A stretch of DNA of 5,671 nucleotides from Desulfobulbaceae bacterium (GTDB lineage Bacteria > Desulfobacterota > Desulfobulbia > Desulfobulbales > DAOVSZ01): positions 1 to 5,671 of the forward strand of contig DAOVSZ010000195.1 in the NCBI GenBank assembly GCA_030627725.1, given 5' to 3'. Under the pieces are notes generated by a model. It was not told where the DNA came from. It worked only from the letters and a program-made list of their open reading frames with translations, and searched no databases. A program made the translations under genes and the position numbers. Positions 1 to 5,670 of the stretch are shown piece by piece. Every line of letters begins with the position of its first letter. The stretch's first letter is position 1.

Positions 1-73
1 AAATAGCAACATCTCTTCGCGGCCGCAGTATCAGCTCCGAAATATTTCCCTTAAGTTTTCATGCATTTCTAAA

Positions 74-113
74 ATTTCCGGGACATACCTTTTGACCTCT
101 ATGTCCCGGAAAT
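74..113. repeat. Perfect 14-bp inverted repeat upstream of the first gene
   Basis: Arms at 74-87 (ATTTCCGGGACATA) and 100-113 (TATGTCCCGGAAAT) are exact reverse complements, separated by a 12-base loop (88-99). Pairing breaks immediately on both sides (A73/C114 and C88/C99). No T-run follows on the + strand, so it does not look like an intrinsic terminator for transcription entering from the left; on the minus strand only TTT follows. A GGGACATA core with a short T/C-rich loop resembles REP-like palindromes scattered in many genomes. That identity is inference, and an operator for the downstream gene is an alternative. Confidence 0.7.
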
Positions 114-180
114 CAAAGGACGCATATACCATGCGATGGAATCATATTTTGAACAAGGAGGTTTTCCAGAACTGGTGCAA

Positions 181-1377
181 ATGGATACACAAAAAAATCA
201 AAGCATCAAAGACATAGACGACGGTCAGCACGTGCAGGACCTTTTCCTGGTCAAGGAGATGCGCCGGGCGGAGACCAAAAACGGGAAACCCTACCTGATG
301 CTTACGGTCATGGACGCGACCGGTGAAATGGCGGGACGGGTCTGGGAACAGGCTGACCGGTTCATGGAAGAATGCGCACCCGGCAGCGTGATTTCGCTTA
401 ACGGCCAGGCGCAGTCGTACAAGGATATCCTGCAGCTTAAGATCAATTCGCTTGCTGCTGTTGATTCAACTCACCTTGATCTTTCTTTGTTTCTGCCTGC
501 GGCAGCCGGCGATATCAACGCCATGGCCGACGAACTCACCGCATTTGCCGAGAGCATCACAGATACCCATCTGCGAGGACTTCTGCTGGAGTTTTTCCGT
601 GATGACGACTTTATGAAGGACCTGAAAAAGGCGCCTGCGGCAAAATTAATGCACCATGCCTACATCGGCGGCCTGCTTGAGCACACCCTGGCGGTAACCC
701 GCCTTGCCGATATGGTTGCCGGGCTCTACCCCTCCCTCGACCGGTCCCTGCTTCTTTCCGGCGCCATGCTCCACGATATCGGCAAGATACAAGAATTTTC
801 CTTTGAAAATTACCCCTTTGATTATTCCGACTGCGGGCGCCTTGTCGGCCATATGGTGCTTGGCGTTGAGATGCTTCAGGAAAAAACCGTACCCCTGGCC
901 TCGTTCCCGGACGACCTGCTGGTCCGGCTCAAACATATGATCTTGAGTCATCATGGGAAACATGAATTCGGATCACCGGCTGTGCCGATGGTCCTTGAAT
1001 CCTTTGTCCTTCATTTCATCGATGACATGGACGCGAAAATCAACTACATCGACCGGTTGGGAAATCAGGCAAAGGATGAGGGATATCAGTGGACGGAATA
1101 CCAGCGAACCTTAGAGCGCTTCCTCTTTGTGAGGGGCCACTCGGAGGAAGAGCCAGAGGAAAAGCCGGCAGAAGAACCTGAACACCATCCGGCCAAATCC
1201 CTGTTCAGCTTTGCGGATAAGCCTCCGGCGGAACCAGGGCCGACCCCGGATGCAGAACAGGAACCCATCGCACCACACCCGGTTGAGATGGAAAATACGG
1301 CTGAAAATCCTGCGGCAAAGAAGACGAAACCACAAAAGAAAAAGCCAACGGATTCACGCCAAGCAACTCTTTTTTAA
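181..1377 (+). CDS. YhaM-family 3'-5' exoribonuclease-like protein (OB-fold + HD domain)
   Basis: Probably a metal-dependent cytoplasmic 3'-5' exonuclease acting on RNA or single-stranded DNA, by analogy with Bacillus YhaM. Numbering from ATG 181 (398 aa), an OB-fold covers about residues 8-95 (KNGKPYLMLTVMDATGEM, then a V-W strand). The HD phosphohydrolase domain covers about 150-290: H159, H168, the HD pair H198-D199 in MLHDIGK, H224 in GHMVLG, H257-H258 in LSHHG, and D281/D282/D284 in FIDDMDAK. After about residue 320 comes a Glu/Pro/Lys-rich, probably disordered tail ending in QATLF. The frame is open back to base 73, so ATG 136 (413 aa) and GTG 175 are alternative starts. I prefer 181 because the family fold begins right after it and residues 1-15 of the longer form look unrelated. 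An AAGGAGG at 155-161 lies 19 bases before ATG 181, which is unusually far. The family is clear; the substrate is inferred. Confidence 0.88.
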   Translation: MDTQKNQSIKDIDDGQHVQDLFLVKEMRRAETKNGKPYLMLTVMDATGEMAGRVWEQADRFMEECAPGSVISLNGQAQSYKDILQLKINSLAAVDSTHLDLSLFLPAAAGDINAMADELTAFAESITDTHLRGLLLEFFRDDDFMKDLKKAPAAKLMHHAYIGGLLEHTLAVTRLADMVAGLYPSLDRSLLLSGAMLHDIGKIQEFSFENYPFDYSDCGRLVGHMVLGVEMLQEKTVPLASFPDDLLVRLKHMILSHHGKHEFGSPAVPMVLESFVLHFIDDMDAKINYIDRLGNQAKDEGYQWTEYQRTLERFLFVRGHSEEEPEEKPAEEPEHHPAKSLFSFADKPPAEPGPTPDAEQEPIAPHPVEMENTAENPAAKKTKPQKKKPTDSRQATLF

Positions 1378-1538
1378 AAACATTTTAAAAACCAGGCACA
1401 GATAAGCGAAGACTTCGAAGGCACAGAGTGACAAAGGCACAAAGGGAAGGAATGTATCTATCAGAATTATTCAATAAACTCTGTCCCTTTGTCCCTTCAG
1501 CGCAGTTGGCTAGCCTTTAACCTATTGCCTATAAAAAA
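1378..1538. other. Intergenic spacer with A/T-rich start and degenerate repeats
   Basis: No coding frame or RNA gene is recognisable. The first 15 bases are runs of T and A. A small CGAAG-A-CTTCG palindrome sits at 1407-1417. The middle is built of CACAGAG / ACAAAGG / CACAAAGG variants, and a related CTCTGTCCCTTTGTCCC stretch follows near 1480. The last 25 bases read TTTAACCTATTGCCTAT followed by seven A's running into the holB ATG. A weak promoter-like pair, TTGGCT (1506-1511) and TATAAA (1530-1535) with an 18-base spacer, is visible. It would start transcription at or inside the holB start codon, so I do not call it. Confidence 0.6.
1434..1497. repeat. Imperfect inverted repeat before holB
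   Basis: Bases 1439-1447 (ACAAAGGGA) pair perfectly with 1484-1492 (TCCCTTTGT). After one C/C mismatch (1438/1493), four more pairs form (1434-1437 with 1494-1497), giving 13 of 14 positions paired around a 36-base loop. No T-run follows, so a terminator is unlikely. The arms belong to CACAAAGG-type low-complexity sequence common between genes in several bacterial groups, so the pairing may simply reflect two opposed copies of that repeat. Confidence 0.5.
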
Positions 1539-2534
1539 ATGCCCTCTTCTCCCTTTTCATTCACATCCCTGATCGGCCAGGACAAGGCCGTGAAGATGCT
1601 TACGGCCTCCGTGTATCAGAAAAAAATGAGCCATGCCTATCTGTTCAGGGGGCCGGACGGTGTCGGCAAAAAAAGAACGGCCTTTGCCTTTGCCGCCTTT
1701 ATAAACTGTCACGCCCGGCAAGACAATACTGCCTGCGGCAGCTGCCCCTCATGCCTTAAATTCCGTTCCGGCAACCATCCGGACCTGACCGTTATAGAGC
1801 CGGATGGCGCCTTTATCAAGATCAGCCAGGTCAGAGAACTGATCAAAACGCTTGCCTACCCGCCCTACGAGGCCGGATATCGAATTGTGCTCATGACAGA
1901 GGTGCAGGCGATGCGGCGGGAAGCTGCCAACAGTCTGCTCAAGACCCTCGAAGAACCGCCGGAAAACACCGTCCTGATCCTGACCGCTGATACGGCCGGC
2001 AAAATCCTGCCCACAATCATCTCACGGTGTCAGACGATTCCCTTCTTCTCCCTGCCCTATGATCAGGTGAGCAAAAAACTGGTCATAGAACATGATCTGG
2101 AAAGAGAGGAAGCGCTCACTTTAGCGGCAGTTGCCGAGGGAAGCCTTGGCCTGGCTGAAGAGCTTCTTGAGAAAAAACTGCTGTCTTTCAGAAGGACGCT
2201 GGTCGAAACCCTGATGCACTCTACTCAAGAACAGCCGGAATCAGTAGCTGCAATAATGGAGCTTGCCGAGGCTTCGGCAAAATACAAGGAGAACCTGCCG
2301 GAACTCCTTGATCTTCTGCAAATATGGCTCCGGGATCTTCTCTTTGTCGCCAATGGTCTTCCGGAAAGAATCATCAGTAAAGATCTCCTGCCGCTCCTGT
2401 CCAAAGCCGGCCGGAGATGGGACAAGAAGCAGCTTACCCGGAAACTTTCGCTGATTGATCAGGCAAGGAAACAACTTTTTAGAAACTGTAACCGGACACT
2501 GGTATGCGAAGTTCTTTTCTTTGGGCTGCTTTGA
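1539..2534 (+). CDS. holB: DNA polymerase III subunit delta-prime
   Basis: Clamp-loader subunit that works with DnaX and delta (HolA) to load the beta sliding clamp at primer ends. The 331 aa match the usual length (E. coli delta-prime is about 334). The N-terminus LIGQDKAV...SHAYLFRGPDGVGK is typical. The P-loop GPDGVGKK (38-45) has Lys at position 45 where an ATPase has Ser/Thr, and the Walker B region (about 114-125, MTEVQAM) lacks the DD/DE acids. Both fit the ATPase-dead role of delta-prime. Zinc-module cysteines are C57, C66, C69 and C72. NSLLKTLEEPPENT (131-144) and the SRC motif (162-164, which supplies the trans arginine finger) are intact. Residues 170-331 form the helical lid and collar. 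An in-frame stop at 1518 leaves ATG 1539 as the first usable start; it has no Shine-Dalgarno site and follows A-rich sequence. The gap to the next gene is 63 bp. Confidence 0.95.
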   Translation: MPSSPFSFTSLIGQDKAVKMLTASVYQKKMSHAYLFRGPDGVGKKRTAFAFAAFINCHARQDNTACGSCPSCLKFRSGNHPDLTVIEPDGAFIKISQVRELIKTLAYPPYEAGYRIVLMTEVQAMRREAANSLLKTLEEPPENTVLILTADTAGKILPTIISRCQTIPFFSLPYDQVSKKLVIEHDLEREEALTLAAVAEGSLGLAEELLEKKLLSFRRTLVETLMHSTQEQPESVAAIMELAEASAKYKENLPELLDLLQIWLRDLLFVANGLPERIISKDLLPLLSKAGRRWDKKQLTRKLSLIDQARKQLFRNCNRTLVCEVLFFGLL

Positions 2535-2549
2535 TGGTATTGTGTCAGA

Positions 2550-2584
2550 TTAACCCTTAACCCTTAACCCTTAACCCTTAACCC
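2550..2584. repeat. Five perfect tandem TTAACCC heptamers
   Basis: The array is 35 bases of exact TTAACCC units with no variants, starting 15 bases after the holB stop and ending 13 bases before the ricT ATG. The minus (template) strand therefore carries five GGG tracts separated by TTAA, which fits a G-quadruplex pattern. The array occupies the place where a ribosome binding site would be expected. Perfect identity suggests recent expansion by slippage. It resembles telomere-type repeats only by composition. Confidence 0.95.
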
Positions 2585-2597
2585 TGTAGTTTCCAAT

Positions 2598-3587
2598 ATG
2601 GACACAACACAAGACATGACGCCCCCAGGGCCGCAGACGGAGAGCCGGCAAAGCGTTACACCTGACCGGATCCATTATATACGCTTCCGGAAGTACGGCC
2701 AGATTTTCTCTGCCGCCAGTCGTATCCAGAACCTGCAGACGTCTGAACCCGTCATGGTCCAGACCGACCATGGACTTGAGCCCTGCATCATTACCGGCCC
2801 CGGGCCACAGCCTGAAGGAGAACAAGGAAAGAACCTCAGGGCATCTTTTACGATCGCGCGCAGGACAAACAGAGAAGAAACGGGAAAATTCGACCGCCTT
2901 CTGGAACGAGAGAAAGAGGCCTTTGACATCTGTAACCGGCAGATAGAAAAGCGCCAGCTGCAGATGAAACTGGTCTCTGTCGAGCGCTTCTTCAACGGCA
3001 GCAAAATCATCTTTTATTTTACCGCCGAAAACAGGATCGATTTCCGCGAACTCGTCAAAGACCTGGTCCAGGAATTTCGCACCCGCGTTGAAATGCGACA
3101 GATCGGCGTCCGACATGAGACAAAAATGATCGGCGGTCTTGGCTGTTGCGGCAGGGAACTCTGCTGTTCCTCATATATCAAAGTTTTTGCGCCGGTCTCT
3201 ATCAAAATGGCCAAGGCCCAGAACCTTCCCTTAAATCCTGCCAAGATATCCGGTATCTGTAATCGCCTGCTCTGCTGCCTGACCTATGAATACAAAACCT
3301 ATCACGAGATCCGGAAGAACATGCCCAAGCCGGGCAAGATGATTACCCTTAACGGTCAGACAACCAAGGTGCTCGGCAATGATGTCCTGCAGGAGACCAT
3401 AACGGTCATTGACCCGAACGACCATGAATCACGGTTACAGCTGACCCGTGCGGAATGGGGCCAGGCAGTCCAGGAAGAACCCAAAAAAATCAGCCCAAAA
3501 CCAAAGAAAAAACGTCATCCCAAACCTCCGAAGAAAAGAAAAAAAGAAAAGGCGAAGTCCAGCAACCCAGCAACCCAGCAACCCTGA
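2598..3587 (+). CDS. ricT: PSP1-domain protein, RicT (YaaT) family
   Basis: In Bacillus, RicT joins RicA and RicF in the Fe-S-containing Y-complex that assists RNase Y in mRNA maturation; the role outside Firmicutes is poorly defined. This 329-aa protein has a variable N-terminus (1-24), a beta-rich region (about 25-90) and the conserved PSP1 core (about 95-285). Key sequences are GGLGCCGRELCCS (179-191), VSIKMAKAQNLPLNP (200-214) and KISGICNRLLCCLTYE (216-231). The family cysteines correspond to C184, C189, C190, C221, C226 and C227; C183 is an extra one beside them. A Lys/Pro-rich tail (about 291-329) is likely disordered and RNA- or protein-binding. ATG 2598 is the first start after the in-frame stop at 2565 and has no Shine-Dalgarno site. 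The last eight codons are made of an AGCAACCC repeat. The gap to metG is 17 bp. Partner proteins are not in the window, so the function is by family only. Confidence 0.92.
   Translation: MDTTQDMTPPGPQTESRQSVTPDRIHYIRFRKYGQIFSAASRIQNLQTSEPVMVQTDHGLEPCIITGPGPQPEGEQGKNLRASFTIARRTNREETGKFDRLLEREKEAFDICNRQIEKRQLQMKLVSVERFFNGSKIIFYFTAENRIDFRELVKDLVQEFRTRVEMRQIGVRHETKMIGGLGCCGRELCCSSYIKVFAPVSIKMAKAQNLPLNPAKISGICNRLLCCLTYEYKTYHEIRKNMPKPGKMITLNGQTTKVLGNDVLQETITVIDPNDHESRLQLTRAEWGQAVQEEPKKISPKPKKKRHPKPPKKRKKEKAKSSNPATQQP
3561..3584. repeat. Three perfect tandem AGCAACCC octamers at the ricT 3' end
   Basis: Units lie at 3561-3568, 3569-3576 and 3577-3584, directly followed by the ricT TGA (3585-3587). 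They encode the final SNPATQQP residues. The unit is 8 bp, so a change in copy number shifts the reading frame. Loss of one unit puts ricT in frame with metG with no stop between them. The array ends in AACCCTG, as the TTAACCC array also does. Confidence 0.93.
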
Positions 3588-3604
3588 ATCCAAGTAGTTA
3601 CACA

Positions 3605-5527
3605 ATGAGCTTTTATATCACAACACCGATTTTTTACGTCAATGCCAAGCCTCACCTGGGACATGCCTATTCCACCATTGTGGCTGACACCATATGCCGC
3701 TTCAAGCGGATCTGCGCCGAAGATTCACGGTTTCAGACCGGCACGGACGAACATGGAGATAAAATTGTCGAAGCGGCAACTGGGGCCGGCGTCTCGCCAA
3801 AAGAATATGTTGACCGAATCAGCGGCATGTTTCGTGCGGCATGGCCGCCGCTCTCCATCGAACCGGACAACTTCATCCGCACAACAGACCAGGAGCATAT
3901 CCAGGTGGTCCAGTCCATCCTGCAGGATGTCTATGACAAGGGCGACATCTATTTCAGCGAGTATTCAGGCCTGTACTGCAACGGCTGCGAACGCTTTCTG
4001 ACCGAAAAAGAGCTTGTGGACGGCAACTGTCCGGACCATCAGAAACCGCCGGCACCGATCAGCGAGCAGAACTATTTCTTCCGGATGAGCAAGTACCAGG
4101 ACTGGCTCATAGATCACATCAAAAACAACCCGGAGTTCATCACCCCGGAACGGTATCGTAACGAGGTCCTTTCGTTTCTCAAGGAACCGCTTGAGGACCT
4201 TTGCATCTCGAGGCCGACCAGCCGCCTGACCTGGGGCATACCGCTCCCCTTTGACACCAACTTTGTCACCTATGTCTGGTTTGACGCCCTGATCAACTAC
4301 ATCACCGGCATCGGTTATCCTGACAAAGACCTGTTTGCCAGATACTGGCCTGCTGCCGAACATATCATTGCCAAAGACATCCTCAAGCCGCACGCCATCT
4401 TCTGGCCGACCATGCTGCAATCGATCGGGATAGCGCCCTACAAGCGCCTGCATGTACACGGCTACTGGAACATCAATGAAACCAAGATGTCCAAAACCAT
4501 AGGCAACGTGGTCCGGCCCGGAGAACTGGTCGATGAGTTCGGCGCCGACACGGTACGCTATTTTCTTTTGCGCGAGATGTCGTTCGGCCTTGACGCCTCC
4601 TTTTCCACCGAATCCCTGCTGGCCCGACAGAACTCCGACCTGGCGAATGATCTCGGCAACCTGTTCAGCCGCTCGCTCACCATGGTCGCACGATTTGCCG
4701 GCAATCAGACGCCGAAACAGGGAAATCTCTCTGAAAGCGACCAAGAACTCGCAGATGCTGCCGTTGCCATGATCGAAGAGTTCAAGGCACAGATGAATGG
4801 ATTTGCCTTTCACAAGGCCCTCCAGGCTGTGTGGGCGGTGATCGGCCGGGCGAACCGCTATATCGTTGAGAATGCCCCTTGGGAACTTGCCAAAGACCCG
4901 ACGAACGCTGAAAGGCTCGCTACCGTGCTCTACACTCTCCTAGAAACCCTGCGGCTTCTTGCTCTCTGCCTTGCCGCTGTTATGCCGGGAACAGCTGTTA
5001 AGATGAATGCCTCCCTCGGCATAGATACTGGTCCCGACCTCCTGCAGCAGGGACGGTGGGGGCTTCTTGAGCCTGGATGCGCCATTACGGTCGGAGAGGC
5101 GCTCTTCCCGCGCATGGACAAAAAGGGGAAAAAGAAAGAGAAGAAAAAACAGGACAAACCGCAGGAGGGGAAAAAGCAGAAAAAATCTGAATCCGTTGAT
5201 ACTGACGGGATGATCTCTTTTGATGATTTTACGAAGCTTGATCTACGGGTAGCTGAGATCGTTGCGGCGGAAAAGATCAAAAAATCCGACAGGCTGTTAA
5301 AACTCACCCTTAAGGCGCCTGAGGAGAGAACGGTTGTTGCCGGCATTGCAGAGCATTATGGACCCGAGGAGATAATCGGCAAACAGGTTATTATTGTGGC
5401 AAACCTGAAACCGGCAAAACTCATGGGCGTCACCTCACATGGCATGGTACTGGCCGCGAAAGGAGAAGAAGGTCTCGTCCTTTCTTCTGTTTCCAGGCCG
5501 GTCTCAAACGGCAGCAAGGTCTCATGA
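3605..5527 (+). CDS. metG: Methionyl-tRNA synthetase with C-terminal tRNA-binding domain
   Basis: Class Ia synthetase that charges tRNA-Met with methionine in the cytoplasm. From ATG 3605 (640 aa) the protein opens with MSFYITTPIFYVNAKPHLGH, whose HLGH (17-20) is the HIGH signature. One zinc knuckle is visible: C125-x2-C128 and C142-x2-H145. TYVWFDALINY (W225-F226-D227) forms part of the methionine pocket and KMSKT (294-298) is the second signature. The helical anticodon-binding domain includes NAPWELAK (W426). A Lys-rich linker (about 505-535) leads to a Trbp111/EMAPII-type OB-fold tRNA-binding domain (536-640: FTKLDLRVAEI, ANLKPAKLMGVTSHGMVLAA). The domain layout resembles Thermus/Bacillus-type MetRS. 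The frame is open upstream to at least ATG 3455 within ricT, but those 50 residues are low-complexity and every family feature starts at 3605. No Shine-Dalgarno is visible, so translation may depend on coupling to ricT. Confidence 0.96.
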   Translation: MSFYITTPIFYVNAKPHLGHAYSTIVADTICRFKRICAEDSRFQTGTDEHGDKIVEAATGAGVSPKEYVDRISGMFRAAWPPLSIEPDNFIRTTDQEHIQVVQSILQDVYDKGDIYFSEYSGLYCNGCERFLTEKELVDGNCPDHQKPPAPISEQNYFFRMSKYQDWLIDHIKNNPEFITPERYRNEVLSFLKEPLEDLCISRPTSRLTWGIPLPFDTNFVTYVWFDALINYITGIGYPDKDLFARYWPAAEHIIAKDILKPHAIFWPTMLQSIGIAPYKRLHVHGYWNINETKMSKTIGNVVRPGELVDEFGADTVRYFLLREMSFGLDASFSTESLLARQNSDLANDLGNLFSRSLTMVARFAGNQTPKQGNLSESDQELADAAVAMIEEFKAQMNGFAFHKALQAVWAVIGRANRYIVENAPWELAKDPTNAERLATVLYTLLETLRLLALCLAAVMPGTAVKMNASLGIDTGPDLLQQGRWGLLEPGCAITVGEALFPRMDKKGKKKEKKKQDKPQEGKKQKKSESVDTDGMISFDDFTKLDLRVAEIVAAEKIKKSDRLLKLTLKAPEERTVVAGIAEHYGPEEIIGKQVIIVANLKPAKLMGVTSHGMVLAAKGEEGLVLSSVSRPVSNGSKVS

Positions 5528-5529
5528 CG

Positions 5530-5637
5530 AGTAAACGTCCAGCAGCACCGCATCTGCTTTGTCATCGGTCTGTCCGCATACGGTTGTATAGCGTACAAGC
5601 CTCTTCCTCGCATCTACGGCACTGCTGGACGCTTACC
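5530..5637 (-). repeat. Long imperfect inverted repeat after metG, fully paired only on the minus strand
   Basis: Arms 5530-5552 and 5615-5637 enclose 62 bases. On the + strand 18 of 23 positions pair, including a perfect 10-bp core CGTCCAGCAG / CTGCTGGACG (5536-5545 with 5622-5631). The five mismatches (5530/5637, 5535/5632, 5546/5621, 5547/5620, 5551/5616) are all A-C, which read as G-U wobbles in minus-strand RNA, giving 23 uninterrupted pairs. Inside lies a smaller hairpin, CGC-ATAC / GTAT-a-GCG (5575-5593). No T-run follows in either direction, so it is not a standard terminator. It could be a minus-strand structured RNA or a mobile palindromic element. Confidence 0.65.
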
Positions 5638-5642
5638 GGTAT

Positions 5643-5670
5643 GGGGTGCACTTTTTGTTTTTGTGCCCCC
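5643..5670. other. Hairpin with T-rich loop at the window edge
   Basis: GGGG (5643-5646) and GCAC (5648-5651), with T5647 bulged, pair with GTGC (5663-5666) and CCCC (5667-5670) around the loop TTTTTGTTTTT (5652-5662). It might end metG transcription if a T-run follows, but the window stops at 5671 and this cannot be seen. Confidence 0.4.

Noticed and set aside
19..26. GCGGCCGC (NotI site) as a cloning scar
   Set aside because: A lone 8-base site in moderately GC-rich DNA is unremarkable and no vector sequence adjoins it.
92..130. TTGACC (92-97) as a -35 box with TATACC (125-130)
   Set aside because: The gap is far longer than 16-18 bases, and TTGACC falls across the loop of the inverted repeat.
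155..161. AAGGAGG as the ribosome site for ATG 181
   Set aside because: The spacing of 19 bases is too long for a normal site, and it may be part of a GG-coding relic. GTG 175 at 13 bases is possible but also long. Left undecided rather than called.
2..217. Open frame across 2-217, with an ATG at 131 placed 10 bases after AAAGGA (115-120)
   Set aside because: It overlaps the first gene's start, gives only 28 codons from ATG 131, and the translated sequence matches no family I recognise.
1506..1535. TTGGCT / TATAAA promoter for holB
   Set aside because: The -10-like element is only three bases before the ATG, so transcription would start within the gene. A-rich sequence alone explains the match.
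3455..3604. ATG 3455 as the metG start, adding 50 residues
   Set aside because: The added residues are low-complexity, overlap ricT in another frame, and precede the canonical MetRS N-terminus at 3605.
3965..4813. 282-codon minus-strand open frame inside metG
   Set aside because: It is a shadow of strongly conserved metG codons; its translation has no recognisable motif and it lies wholly within a confirmed gene.
5530..5637. The metG-distal palindrome as an intrinsic terminator or an integron attC site
   Set aside because: There is no T-run directly after the stem on either strand, and there are no RYYYAAC/GTTRRRY ends as in attC.
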